Positions 18,235 through 26,718 of a stretch of 64,000 nt of DNA are shown one piece after another; positions within the stretch are counted from its first letter, which is position 1, and every line of letters begins with the position of its first letter. Both the position numbers and the translations under genes were made by a program. Below the pieces are notes generated by a model. It was not told the origin of the DNA, searched no databases, and saw nothing but the letters and a program-made list of their open reading frames with translations. This DNA comes from Microlunatus panaciterrae (lineage in GTDB: Bacteria > Actinomycetota > Actinomycetes > Propionibacteriales > Propionibacteriaceae): positions 3,782,001-3,846,000 of the forward strand of contig NZ_JAFBCF010000001.1 in assembly GCF_016907535.1 (NCBI RefSeq), in the 5' to 3' direction.

Positions 18235-19325
18235 TTGAACCGGTAGGTGGCGAGCGCATTGCCTGCCATGATCTTGCTCTGCAGCTCGGCCGAGAGCCCT
18301 CGTGGCATGGACTCGACCGGCTCGTCGAAGTGCGCGTGGGGGTAGTCGGTCGAGAACATCAGCATCTCGTCGCAGAGCAGCTGGTCGATGACGTCAACCA
18401 GGAACTCCGGTGTTTCGGGGTCGTCCAGTGGCTGGATGGTCATCCGGACGTGGTCGCGGATCACCTCCGATGGTGGGCGGCTCACCCAGGGGACTTCACG
18501 CCGCAGACCCTTCCAGTCCTTATCGAACCGCCACATCAGCGGCGGCAGCCAGGCGAAGCCGCCCTCGATCGTGGCCACCTTCAACTCAGGGAACTCGACG
18601 AAAACACCCTCGGCGACGAGGCTGAGCAACTGGGCCTGGAAGGCCAGCGGCACGTCGACGTAGTCCTCGATGAAGTAGGTCGGCCAGCCCACCGGGGTGA
18701 GGGGGTTGCCGCTGATCCCACCCGCCTGGATCCCGACGACCAGCCCTGCCGCCTGCGCAGCCCGATAGATGGGCCAGAAACCTCGCCGGCCCAGTGGTTC
18801 ACGGGAGCGCGAGGGCACTGTCACCTGGACGAACTCGCTGAATTGGGAGGCCCACTCCACCTCGGCGGCGGCCATGTGCGGGTTCTGCAGCGGGAGAACC
18901 GCCGATCCGCGAAGCCGGGAGTCCTGCTGCAGCCACTCCTCGAGCTGCCACCGGTTGATCGCCCGGGCCAGTGCCGCAGCCAGGTCGTCGTTGTGCACCG
19001 AGTCGACGCCGTAAGTGCAGTTCAGGACGGCGTACTGCAGCTTCCAGGGGTCGAGGAGCTGGCTGCGGAGCAGGTCGAGGTTGGAACCGGCCGGCCCCTT
19101 TTCCGGCCGTGACCCCTCTAGATAAAGGTTAGGTACGTTGGCGGGGTAGAGGTCGGACGCCAACCCACCCATCCCTGACTCGACGATGTAGTCGCGCCAG
19201 CGCAGCTCGAGGTAGGGGAACAGCGTGGAGAGGCTGTCTAGGTTGAGGTGCACGTCGGTGTCCACCAGCGGCGCACCGTCCCACTCGGCAGGGCGGGCGT
19301 AGTTACGCAGTGCGAGTGTGTCCAT
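18231..19325 (-). CDS. Divergent ACMSD-like amidohydrolase (copy 3), altered active site
   Basis: 364 residues. Same fold and the same strand-1 motif (D-T-D-V-H, residues 22-26) and strand-8 S-T-D-Y-P-H as its two paralogues. But the strand-5 His is replaced by Gln200 (G-I-Q-A-G-G), the F-Q-A-H His is Gln232 (F-Q-A-Q), and the I-E-D-H His is Tyr. Expected metal and catalytic positions are therefore lost. It may be a non-catalytic partner of the coupled copy 2 or catalyse a different reaction without the usual metal. It is read before copies 2 and 1 in the operon. Confidence 0.82.
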   Translation of the reverse strand: MDTLALRNYARPAEWDGAPLVDTDVHLNLDSLSTLFPYLELRWRDYIVESGMGGLASDLYPANVPNLYLEGSRPEKGPAGSNLDLLRSQLLDPWKLQYAVLNCTYGVDSVHNDDLAAALARAINRWQLEEWLQQDSRLRGSAVLPLQNPHMAAAEVEWASQFSEFVQVTVPSRSREPLGRRGFWPIYRAAQAAGLVVGIQAGGISGNPLTPVGWPTYFIEDYVDVPLAFQAQLLSLVAEGVFVEFPELKVATIEGGFAWLPPLMWRFDKDWKGLRREVPWVSRPPSEVIRDHVRMTIQPLDDPETPEFLVDVIDQLLCDEMLMFSTDYPHAHFDEPVESMPRGLSAELQSKIMAGNALATYRFK

Positions 19326-19427
19326 GGCTGCTTCTCACTTTCGTCGCTATCACGAGCCACGCCGGCTCGTGTCGTTCTGGGGTTCGGTGTGCTGAGAAGG
19401 GTGTACCGGCCGGGCCGCGTTGCGCTG

Positions 19428-20381
19428 TCACAGGTCGAGCACCAGCCTCGGGGTCAACGAACGGGAGACACAGATCATCATCGTGTCGTTCGACGCCCGC
19501 TCGTCCTCGTCCAGGATCGAATCGCGGTGATCTGGCAGCCCGCCGAGCACCGTGGTCTGGCAGGTCCCGCACGTACCCTCCTCGCAGTTGGACAGGACGT
19601 AGATTCCCGCTTGGTCGACCACCTCGAGGATGGACATGTCCGGCGGCACCATCAGGACGGCATCGCTGTCGACCAGCTCGATCTCGAACGGTCCGTTCAG
19701 GACCGGGCCGGTGGCGGGACGTGGCGCGAACCGCTCGACGTGCAGCGTGCCCGGTGGCCAGTGGCGGCTCTTGGCCTCCACCGCGGCGATCAGCGGCTCC
19801 GGTCCGCAGCAATAGATCAGGGTGTCCGGCTCTGGGCGCCCCAGCAGACCGTCCAGATCGATCAGCCCGCACCGGTCCTGGGGCCACTCCAGCACCCGAT
19901 CCGGGTCGGCGCTCCGGAGCTCCGTTCGGTAGGCCATCGACGCCTCCGTCCGCCCCCCGTAGACCAGCCGCCAGTCGGCACCTGCCGCCCGAGCTAGCGC
20001 GATCATCGGGATGATCGGGGTGATGCCGATGCCTCCGGCGATGAAGAGGTAACGCGGCGACGGCTGCAGCTCGAAGTGGTTACGCGGGCCCGTGGCCAGC
20101 AGGACGTCACCGACCTGCACCCGCTCGCACAGGGCAGCCGAACCTCCGCGGCTCTGTGGCTCGCGGAGCACCGCGATCCGCCAGCGGCCCCGGTCGTCGG
20201 TCGATCCACACAGTGAGTACTGGCGGACCAGGTCAGGGCCCAGCTGGAGGTCGATGTGGCTGCCCGCCTGCCAACTGGGCAGGGGTCCTCCCTCGACGTT
20301 CTCCAGGACGAGCTCGGTGATTCCTGCGGCGACAGAGCGCAACGACGTCACCGTCAGCGGCGTGGTGCACTCTCCATGCAT
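19428..20381 (-). CDS. Flavin/2Fe-2S oxidoreductase (phthalate dioxygenase reductase type)
   Basis: 317 residues. FMN/FAD-binding domain with R-Q-Y-S-L-C (53-58), an NAD(P)-binding domain with G-G-I-G-I-T-P (116-122) and C-C-G-P (191-194), then a C-terminal plant-type ferredoxin domain with Cys266, Cys271, Cys274 and Cys304. This domain order is that of phthalate dioxygenase/vanillate demethylase reductases. It moves electrons from NAD(P)H through flavin to 2Fe-2S and onward to an oxygenase. It is read just after the Rieske protein gene, 15 bp apart. No oxygenase large subunit is visible in the window, so the final acceptor is unknown. Confidence 0.9.
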   Translation of the reverse strand: MHGECTTPLTVTSLRSVAAGITELVLENVEGGPLPSWQAGSHIDLQLGPDLVRQYSLCGSTDDRGRWRIAVLREPQSRGGSAALCERVQVGDVLLATGPRNHFELQPSPRYLFIAGGIGITPIIPMIALARAAGADWRLVYGGRTEASMAYRTELRSADPDRVLEWPQDRCGLIDLDGLLGRPEPDTLIYCCGPEPLIAAVEAKSRHWPPGTLHVERFAPRPATGPVLNGPFEIELVDSDAVLMVPPDMSILEVVDQAGIYVLSNCEEGTCGTCQTTVLGGLPDHRDSILDEDERASNDTMMICVSRSLTPRLVLDL

Positions 20382-20396
20382 GACTGCTCCCGGACG

Positions 20397-20843
20397 TCAG
20401 AGGTTGACGATGACGTAGTCGCGGTCGACCTCGACCTGATACGTCTCACTCGCATAGGGGCCAGGCTCGTACCCAGCGGCCGTCAACTCGGGGTTGCGGG
20501 CCAGACTCTCGCCCGACTCGACCGCAGTCGGGTAGGCGCGGACCTTCGTCTTCGCCGGATCGAACCAGGACTGGCCAGTCGCGATCTCGAACTCCCAGCC
20601 GTGCCAGGGGCAGCGGATGATTTCCCCGCGCATGATGTAGTCATACGTGCCGGGGCTGTCGGAGCGCACCAGGCCCGAGGTCACACCTTCGCACATCGGC
20701 CCCCCGGCGTGCGGGCACTGGTTGCGGATCGCGTAGTACTTCCCCTTGACGTTGAACACGCCCACTGAGCGCTGGGCGATCTGGACCACCTTCCGCTGGC
20801 CCGGTGGGATCTCGTCCACGGTGGCCACCACATACTTGGTCAA
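20397..20843 (-). CDS. Rieske 2Fe-2S ferredoxin-like protein
   Basis: 148 residues. It starts at TTG (20843), preceded by GAAGAGGAG and overlapping the upstream stop as TTGA. The Rieske ligands are Cys43-x-His45 (C-P-H-A-G-G) and Cys78-x2-His81 (C-P-W-H-G). The spacer between the two boxes is longer than in small Rieske ferredoxins, and a C-terminal extension follows (about 95-148). It lacks the mononuclear iron domain of an oxygenase alpha subunit. It is a probable electron carrier, paired with the reductase encoded next. Confidence 0.88.
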   Translation of the reverse strand: MTKYVVATVDEIPPGQRKVVQIAQRSVGVFNVKGKYYAIRNQCPHAGGPMCEGVTSGLVRSDSPGTYDYIMRGEIIRCPWHGWEFEIATGQSWFDPAKTKVRAYPTAVESGESLARNPELTAAGYEPGPYASETYQVEVDRDYVIVNL

Positions 20844-22030
20844 GGTTTGTCTCCTCTTCTCCGGACGGTCTTGCTGACCGCCTTCATCTGTGTCCTCGCC
20901 TCGCTCGGCGCGAGTTCCTCGGTATAGACGACTCCATCGGCGCCGGCCGCCTGTGCCAACTCGACGTCAGCAGGACTGCCAACGTGGACATAGGTCCACG
21001 GCGGACCTCCCCGGCCCTCCTGCGGCTCGGCCGGGCTCAAGCCCGCAACGGTGGCGCCGAGTGCGTCGGAGGCGAAAGCGTCGGCGGTGCGAGCCGTGAG
21101 GCCCAGCACGGGCCGTGTGACCGGATTCCGCCGGACCGTGGCGTGGCACAGGAAGTCGGTGAAGCGCGACCGCTCCACGAGCGGGTCCAGAGCGCGGCGG
21201 AGCGGCGACGACGCATACTGCTCCGAGAGCAGCCAGCCCACCGACACCTGCGGGGCCACCGCCTTCACCGTGCCGAACAGCTGCTGCTGCAGGCCGAGGT
21301 AGCCCTGCATCCACAACTGTTCCCAAGCAGCAATCTCGGGGAAGCGCAGCAGGATCCGGAACACCACCACGGCCGGGTTCTCCCCACCGGCCACTGCCGC
21401 GGCCGTCGGCCCGGCGGGGTCGAGCAGCTGGCGGTAGCCCTCGCGGGCCCGATCGACGTCGATGCCCTGCCGGTCGGCCTGGGCCTGGCAGAACGGGCAG
21501 AAACACGAGGGCGTGCAGTGCCGAGCTGGGTCGCCGACGGCCACAGCACTCAGGAAGTGGGTGAGTGGGGTGGCGCGGTCCAGCGCGAAGCAGATGCCGG
21601 CTACGGGGTAGTTCTTGACCTGGTCCTCGGCGATGCTCAGCCACAGGTTGCGGTAGTCGGGGTTGCGGAAGCAGGGGTCATCGCCGCGGCGACCGAACAC
21701 GTCGACCTCGAGCACGTTGACCCAGCCGGGGACCCGTCGGGCCTGGTCGGGGCCGGTCGTCTCGCTGAGGGCCGAATAGACCGCCATCTCGCGCACTGCC
21801 GCCTCTCGCAGCCACTGTTGCAGGGCGTCACCGCGGCCCACGGGTGGGCCGAGCAGTGTGTTCGCGTAGTAACGCGAGTGTGGGGTGGCGGCATAGCCGA
21901 CCGTCGACCAAGTGGTGACGAACACCGTGTCGACCCCGCCGTCCTCCCGCCAACGGTCGAGGGTCGCTCCCAGCCCACCCTTGCCGATCTCGACGCGCGG
22001 GGCGTGGATGCCAACCAGCGTCCGCGGCAT
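20840..22030 (-). CDS. Unrecognised TIM-barrel-like protein with Cys motif (paralogue B)
   Basis: 396 residues from ATG 22030, preceded by GGGAGGAGG and sharing one base with the upstream stop (TGATG). I do not recognise the family with certainty. It shares with the next upstream gene V-D/E-V-x-G-R-R-G-D-x-P-C ... N-P-D-Y-R (residues 109-127 here), a C-F-C-x2-C-Q motif (Cys176, 178, 181) and W-E-Q-L-W. These resemble uncharacterised glycosyl-hydrolase-like barrels. Cys172 adds a fourth possible ligand. No signal peptide. Its position between the importer and the redox genes implies action on the imported substrate. Confidence 0.75.
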   Translation of the reverse strand: MPRTLVGIHAPRVEIGKGGLGATLDRWREDGGVDTVFVTTWSTVGYAATPHSRYYANTLLGPPVGRGDALQQWLREAAVREMAVYSALSETTGPDQARRVPGWVNVLEVDVFGRRGDDPCFRNPDYRNLWLSIAEDQVKNYPVAGICFALDRATPLTHFLSAVAVGDPARHCTPSCFCPFCQAQADRQGIDVDRAREGYRQLLDPAGPTAAAVAGGENPAVVVFRILLRFPEIAAWEQLWMQGYLGLQQQLFGTVKAVAPQVSVGWLLSEQYASSPLRRALDPLVERSRFTDFLCHATVRRNPVTRPVLGLTARTADAFASDALGATVAGLSPAEPQEGRGGPPWTYVHVGSPADVELAQAAGADGVVYTEELAPSEARTQMKAVSKTVRRRGDKP

Positions 22031-23460
22031 CACTGTCCTCCTCCCGGCGCGATCAGGCCGTCCCGCGCGGCCCGGTCGATGGCGGCCCCGACGGCGCACA
22101 AGTTCTCCAGCCGCATCTCGTCGTACTCGCGGGACACCAGGAGACCAGCGGCACCCGCCTCGAACGCGCGATAGACGGCCTGGGACACCCCCTCGGGCGT
22201 GCTGCGAATCGGGTTGCCGTTGGTCGGCACGTCGAACCCCACCCCCGCGTACACCGGGGTGCTCCCACCCAAGCTGTGGACACAGCGGCGGACCTCGCGC
22301 CAGACATAGTTGGCCGACATGCCGCTGGTCGGCAGGTCCTGATAGGACGCCTCCCGGTCAGGGTCGTAGCCGAGCACCTCGAATAACAGGGTGCGCACCG
22401 CCGGCGGCGTCAGGTCGGAGAAGACCGTTCGGGCCAGCTGGTCGCAGACGATCTGAATTCGGACCCCGGCGATGTCGTGGTAGACGACGGGCTTGACCCA
22501 GTCGGAATACGTCGCCATCCGCGCGTAGTCCATCTCGGCCTGATAGAAGGGATCGAAGGTGACTCCGTGCCAAACGTGCCAGCCGACCCGGGCGGCCGGC
22601 TGCACGGCCTTGATCGTCCCGTACATCTCCTGGGCGCCGGAGTCCATCGCCTCGTGCCACAGCTGCTCCCAGGCGAAGACTTCGGGATACCGCAGCAGCA
22701 GCCGGACCAGCGACACGAAGGCCCCGTCCGCGGGTCGGTCGCCGCGGGCACACCGTTCGCAGAGCTCGTGTACAGCCCGAAAGCCCTGCATGGCCCGGTC
22801 GACCGAGATGCCGCGGGTGACCGCTAGCGTCTGGCAATGCTCGCAAAAGCAGCCAGGCGCCTTGAGGTTGAGGAACATTTGCGAGAGCGGCCCGCTGCGC
22901 TCCGCACCGTACTTGAAGCCCGCTAGTTGGTGGGTGGCGAAAACGTCGGTGACGGTGGCGGTCATCCAGCTTCGGTAGTCGGGGTTGTTCCAGCAGGGGA
23001 CGTCCCCCCGACGTCCGTACACGTCGACCACCAGAATCTGAGGCCAGTTGATGATGGCCCGGGCGAGGAACTCCTCGTGTCCCTCAAGCATCCGCCCGAA
23101 CACGGCCACACCCCGTTCCCGAGCAGGCTCGGCCAGCTCGTCGAAGATGTCGCGATCGGCGTAGACGGTGCCAGAGTTGTCGGCGTGCCGCAGCACGGTC
23201 GCCCGGTAGTACTCCTCGTGCGCCGGCACCCAGCGGTAGCCGAGTTCCCGGTCCTTGTTTCCGACGCCCTGACCGTGGTCAACCAGGCCTTCCGCGGGAC
23301 GGTTCTTCATGAAGTTCTGATAGGCGTGGCTGTAGACGAACACGGCATTGACATGTGCTGTCTCCTGCAGGGTGTCTAGCACATGCTCCACACCCTCATC
23401 GAAGACGCTGTGCGAACCCAGCTGCACGCCGACGAACGGCTCTGCCGACTGGTCCGCCAT
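22030..23460 (-). CDS. Unrecognised TIM-barrel-like protein with Cys motif (paralogue A)
   Basis: 476 residues. A barrel-like pattern of short hydrophobic strands (I-L-V-V-D-V-Y-G, G-F-K-Y-G) is followed by C-F-C-E-H-C-Q (Cys204, 206, 209) and an R-G-D-V-P-C-W-N-N-P-D-Y-R block around Cys156. The C-terminal G-A-A-G-L-L-V-S-R-E-Y strand resembles the end of glycoside hydrolase barrels. The three Cys plus a nearby His could bind a metal. No export signal. It is read 2 nt after the ABC permease stop, so it is part of the same operon. Two diverged copies side by side suggest a two-subunit enzyme or two related reactions. Confidence 0.75.
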   Translation of the reverse strand: MADQSAEPFVGVQLGSHSVFDEGVEHVLDTLQETAHVNAVFVYSHAYQNFMKNRPAEGLVDHGQGVGNKDRELGYRWVPAHEEYYRATVLRHADNSGTVYADRDIFDELAEPARERGVAVFGRMLEGHEEFLARAIINWPQILVVDVYGRRGDVPCWNNPDYRSWMTATVTDVFATHQLAGFKYGAERSGPLSQMFLNLKAPGCFCEHCQTLAVTRGISVDRAMQGFRAVHELCERCARGDRPADGAFVSLVRLLLRYPEVFAWEQLWHEAMDSGAQEMYGTIKAVQPAARVGWHVWHGVTFDPFYQAEMDYARMATYSDWVKPVVYHDIAGVRIQIVCDQLARTVFSDLTPPAVRTLLFEVLGYDPDREASYQDLPTSGMSANYVWREVRRCVHSLGGSTPVYAGVGFDVPTNGNPIRSTPEGVSQAVYRAFEAGAAGLLVSREYDEMRLENLCAVGAAIDRAARDGLIAPGGGQ

Positions 23461-23462
23461 GG

Positions 23463-24383
23463 CTACTTGATCCCCGTCATCGCGATGCCGCGAGTGAAGT
23501 ACTTCTGCGCGAACACGAAGACCACGACCGTCGGGATGATGGCCAGCGTCGCGCCGGCCATCAATGGGCCGTACTGCGTGCTATCGGAGGTCTGAAAGAA
23601 GGCAAGACCGACGGGGACGGTGAACTTGTCGAGATCGTTGAGGTAGATCAGCGGACCGAAGAAGTCGTTCCACACGTTGACGAAGGTGAGCACGCCCAGT
23701 GTGGCGAGGGCCGGTTTCGACAGGGGCAGGATGATGCTGGCGAAGATGCGGAAGTGGCTGGCCCCGTCGACGAGGGCCGCCTCGTCGTACTCCTTCGGGA
23801 TGGACATGAAGAACTGCCGCAGCAGGAACGTGCCGAAGGTGTTCGCGACGATGGGCGGGATGATGAGCGGGAAGTGTGTGTTGATCAGGCCGAGCTTGAC
23901 GTAGGCCGAATACAGCGGCAGCACCATCAGCATGTCGGGGATCATCAGGGAGCCGAGCAATAGGGCGAAGGCGAAGTCGCGACCCCGGAACTCCAACCTG
24001 GCAAAGCCGTAGGCGCCCAGGGCGCAGACGAAGAGCCGACCGATGATGACGAGAATCGTGATGTAGGCGCTGTTGCCGAAGAACCGGACGAACGGCAGGA
24101 TCCCGTTGTTGAACAGATAGGCGTAGTTCTCCAGGGTGAAGGGCTGCGGTATCAGCCGCGGGGTCAAGCTGATCACGTCCTCGGGCAGCTTGAACGAGCT
24201 CGACACCATCCAGATGAAGGGTCCGATAGCGATCGCTGCCATCACGACGCAGCCGAGGTAGGTGGCGGTGGATGCCGCAATCTTGCTTGGGCGCCTGCGG
24301 AGGGTGTCCTCCTGCGAGCCGGCGGGATCTGCTGCTTCCGACCCGTCGTGCTCGGTCCTCGCGATGGTCCCTTGAGCTGTCAC
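23463..24383 (-). CDS. ABC transporter permease, carbohydrate type (MalG/UgpE-like)
   Basis: 306 residues from GTG 24383, which shares GTGA with the stop of the other permease; earlier in-frame starts would overlap that gene extensively. Six transmembrane segments, and the cytoplasmic EAA loop reads E-A-A-L-V-D-G-A-S near residue 205. The C-terminus T-R-G-I-A-M-T-G-I-K is typical of MalG-type CUT1 permeases. It forms the membrane channel with the neighbouring permease. No ATPase gene is present in the locus, so a shared MsiK-type ATPase elsewhere is likely, as is usual for CUT1 importers in actinobacteria. Confidence 0.92.
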   Translation of the reverse strand: MTAQGTIARTEHDGSEAADPAGSQEDTLRRRPSKIAASTATYLGCVVMAAIAIGPFIWMVSSSFKLPEDVISLTPRLIPQPFTLENYAYLFNNGILPFVRFFGNSAYITILVIIGRLFVCALGAYGFARLEFRGRDFAFALLLGSLMIPDMLMVLPLYSAYVKLGLINTHFPLIIPPIVANTFGTFLLRQFFMSIPKEYDEAALVDGASHFRIFASIILPLSKPALATLGVLTFVNVWNDFFGPLIYLNDLDKFTVPVGLAFFQTSDSTQYGPLMAGATLAIIPTVVVFVFAQKYFTRGIAMTGIK

Positions 24384-25321
24384 TGGTAGAACACCCATCT
24401 CTTGGAGAGCCGGTTCTGGATCATCGTGATCAGCACCAGCATGGCCAGAAGGACGACAGCCATCGCCGAGGCGTACCCCATCTTGCGCAGTGTGAAGGCC
24501 TCGTACCAGAGGTGGTAGATGTAAACGTAGGTACCGTCTCCCGGTCCACCGCTGGTCATGACGAGGATGAGGGCGAAGACCTGGAACGAGCCGATCGTCT
24601 GCAGGATGGTGAGCAGGAAGATCGTGGGAGTGAGGAACGGGACCGTCACGTGCAGGAACCGAGCGAGTGGGCCCGCGCCGTCGAGTGTGGCCGCCTCGAC
24701 GAGCGACTCGGGTACGCTCTGCAATCCAGCCAGGATGACGATCATGTTGAAGCCCATGTTGGCCCAGATGGCCGTGATGATGACGGCTGCCATCGCCCAT
24801 GACCGCTCGCCCAACCAGTGTGGACCGGTGACGCCCAGTTGCCCGAGCACCCCGTTGATCACGCCGTACTGGTCACTAAACACCCACCGGCCCACGATGC
24901 CCACGGCCACGAGCGACGTCACGTACGGGAGGAAGATCAGCGCCCGGAAGACGGCCATTCCACGAAGCCGGTTGTTCACGAGGACCGCCAGTCCGATGCC
25001 CACAATGATGCCGATGGGCACGTAGCCGGCGGTGTAGATGATGGTGTTCACCAGGCTGCGCGAGAAGAGCGGATCGGCCCCGCTGAACATCTCCCGGTAG
25101 TTGTCCAGCCCGATGAAGCTCGGAGCGGTCAGGCCGTTCCAGTCCGCGAAGCTTGCCACCAGGGTGGGAATGATGGGAATCACGTTGAACAGCAGGGTGC
25201 CCAGCACGACCGGGCCGATGAACATCCACCCTCGGAGGTTTCGCCGCGACTTGCCGCGACGTGGGCGCGGACCAGGACTGGCCGACGATGCCACCTCGCC
25301 CTGCATGCCCTCAGCGATCAC
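24380..25321 (-). CDS. ABC transporter permease, carbohydrate type (MalF/UgpA-like)
   Basis: 313 residues if the GTG at 25321 is used; it shares GTGA with the stop of the binding-protein gene, the same arrangement as at the next junction. ATG 25306 is an alternative 15 nt in. An Arg/Lys-rich N-terminus precedes six transmembrane segments. The EAA loop reads E-A-A-T-L-D-G-A-G. It pairs with the MalG-like permease to import the substrate delivered by the lipoprotein. Confidence 0.92.
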   Translation of the reverse strand: MIAEGMQGEVASSASPGPRPRRGKSRRNLRGWMFIGPVVLGTLLFNVIPIIPTLVASFADWNGLTAPSFIGLDNYREMFSGADPLFSRSLVNTIIYTAGYVPIGIIVGIGLAVLVNNRLRGMAVFRALIFLPYVTSLVAVGIVGRWVFSDQYGVINGVLGQLGVTGPHWLGERSWAMAAVIITAIWANMGFNMIVILAGLQSVPESLVEAATLDGAGPLARFLHVTVPFLTPTIFLLTILQTIGSFQVFALILVMTSGGPGDGTYVYIYHLWYEAFTLRKMGYASAMAVVLLAMLVLITMIQNRLSKRWVFYQ

Positions 25322-26718
25322 TTGAGCACTTTCGTGTCCGGATCGGTGAGCGATCCCCCCTTTTCCAGCAGCGTCTTTCCCTGGCTGACGTCCCAATTGC
25401 GCTTCTTGATCTCCGCGTTCACCGCAGCCCGACCGATCTTGATGTAGTCGGCAGTCGACAGCTTGCCGCTCATCAAACCGTTAGCGTTCACACCCTCCAC
25501 AAACGAGTCCGCCAGCGCTGTGCCGATCGGGCCGCGCGGGAACGGGATGTCGACCGAACGGTCCTTGACGTTGCCCAGCGTCTCCGCCCAGACGCTCGGC
25601 GTGGTGGGGTAGGGATGGTCGGTGAAAGCCGAACCCTTGGCGACCTCGGTCAGGGCCGGCACGGCGAACTGAGCTTTGGCCATGACCTCGGAGGCGGCCT
25701 TACCGCTGAGTGCCTTCAGGGCGAGGAAGGCGGCCTGCGGATCCTTGGCCGTCTTGGGGATAACCCAGGTGCGGGCATAGTTCTTGGTCATCGCGAACAG
25801 CGGCGTCTTGGGCCAAGGCATAATGTCCCATTCGACGCTCTTGCTGATCTTCGCTCCCAGATCCATCCCCTGCCAGGTCATGGCCAGCTTCCCCGCATTG
25901 AACAGCGGCAGGAAGTCCACATCCACCGTGGGGGCGTAGCCCTCACGGATGTAGGAAACCTGCTTATCGATCGCCTCCAGGGTCTCGGGCTTCGAGTAGC
26001 CGCACTCGGTCTGCTCGGCATTGAGCGCGACGTCGCCGGCACCGTAGGCCGTGGCCTGGATCGTGTTTACCGCGAACTGCACACCGTAGACATCGGTCCG
26101 GTTGCCGGACTTCTTGGTGAGCTTCTTGACCGCGGCGTCGAACTCGTCCCAGCTCCACGCCTCGCTCCACGACGTCGGCGCGGTGAGGCCCGCGTCATTG
26201 AACAGCTTCTTGTTGTAGTAAAGAACGTTGGCGCTCATAGCCGGGGTGACGGAGAATTGGTATCCCTCGACGGCAACCTTGGTGGCGAAGCTCGGACTGT
26301 ACTTTGAGAGGTCGAAGCCCAGGCTCGGGTCGAGCATCATCTTGTCCAGCTGCAGGATCTTCCCGCTTGTCGCTAGGTCGTAGACCCGGTCATCGTCGAT
26401 CCGCTGGATGTCCGACGTCGTGCCGGAGGCGAACTGCAGCATGACGCTGGCCCAGTCGTCGCCGGGAGCCGGCTTCCAGACGATCTTGATCTTCTGCTCG
26501 TCCAGGCTCTCCTTCTGCGCGGCCGCGATCATGTCCTTGAACATCTTCTGTGCGGTCGTGTCGCCGATAGAGCTGAACGTCACCTCAGTAAAACCCTTGG
26601 GCGTCTGAGCGGAGGAGCTCGAACCGCAGGCGGACAATCCGCCGCCGAGGACGCCGGCGGCGATTCCTAGACCGCCCTGCAAAAGTCGTCGGCGCGGAAA
26701 GTGCAAACCAGACGTCAT
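25318..26718 (-). CDS. ABC transporter substrate-binding lipoprotein
   Basis: 466 residues; AAGGAG precedes the ATG. The N-terminus combines a Tat-like R-R-R-L-L-Q-G-G with a lipobox L-S-A-C (Cys31), so it is probably exported folded and lipid-anchored on the outer face of the membrane. The body is a typical family-1 extracellular binding protein, with T-F-S-S-I-G-D and Y-Y-N-K-K-L-F-N-D-A-G-L-T-A-P-T-S-W, the usual sugar-binding-protein signature. It is the first gene of the minus-strand operon and captures the substrate. The ligand need not be a sugar: downstream enzymes suggest a more complex glycoside or aromatic-linked compound. Confidence 0.92.
   Translation of the reverse strand: MTSGLHFPRRRLLQGGLGIAAGVLGGGLSACGSSSSAQTPKGFTEVTFSSIGDTTAQKMFKDMIAAAQKESLDEQKIKIVWKPAPGDDWASVMLQFASGTTSDIQRIDDDRVYDLATSGKILQLDKMMLDPSLGFDLSKYSPSFATKVAVEGYQFSVTPAMSANVLYYNKKLFNDAGLTAPTSWSEAWSWDEFDAAVKKLTKKSGNRTDVYGVQFAVNTIQATAYGAGDVALNAEQTECGYSKPETLEAIDKQVSYIREGYAPTVDVDFLPLFNAGKLAMTWQGMDLGAKISKSVEWDIMPWPKTPLFAMTKNYARTWVIPKTAKDPQAAFLALKALSGKAASEVMAKAQFAVPALTEVAKGSAFTDHPYPTTPSVWAETLGNVKDRSVDIPFPRGPIGTALADSFVEGVNANGLMSGKLSTADYIKIGRAAVNAEIKKRNWDVSQGKTLLEKGGSLTDPDTKVLK

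Noticed and set aside
24384-24800. Longer N-terminus of the MalG-like permease
   Set aside because: It would overlap the other permease by about 420 bp and has no transmembrane or family features; the GTGA junction fits far better.
14786-26718. Defence or phage-related system
   Set aside because: The locus has an importer, metabolic enzymes and electron carriers, but no nuclease, helicase, toxin or phage gene; a metabolic role is more likely.
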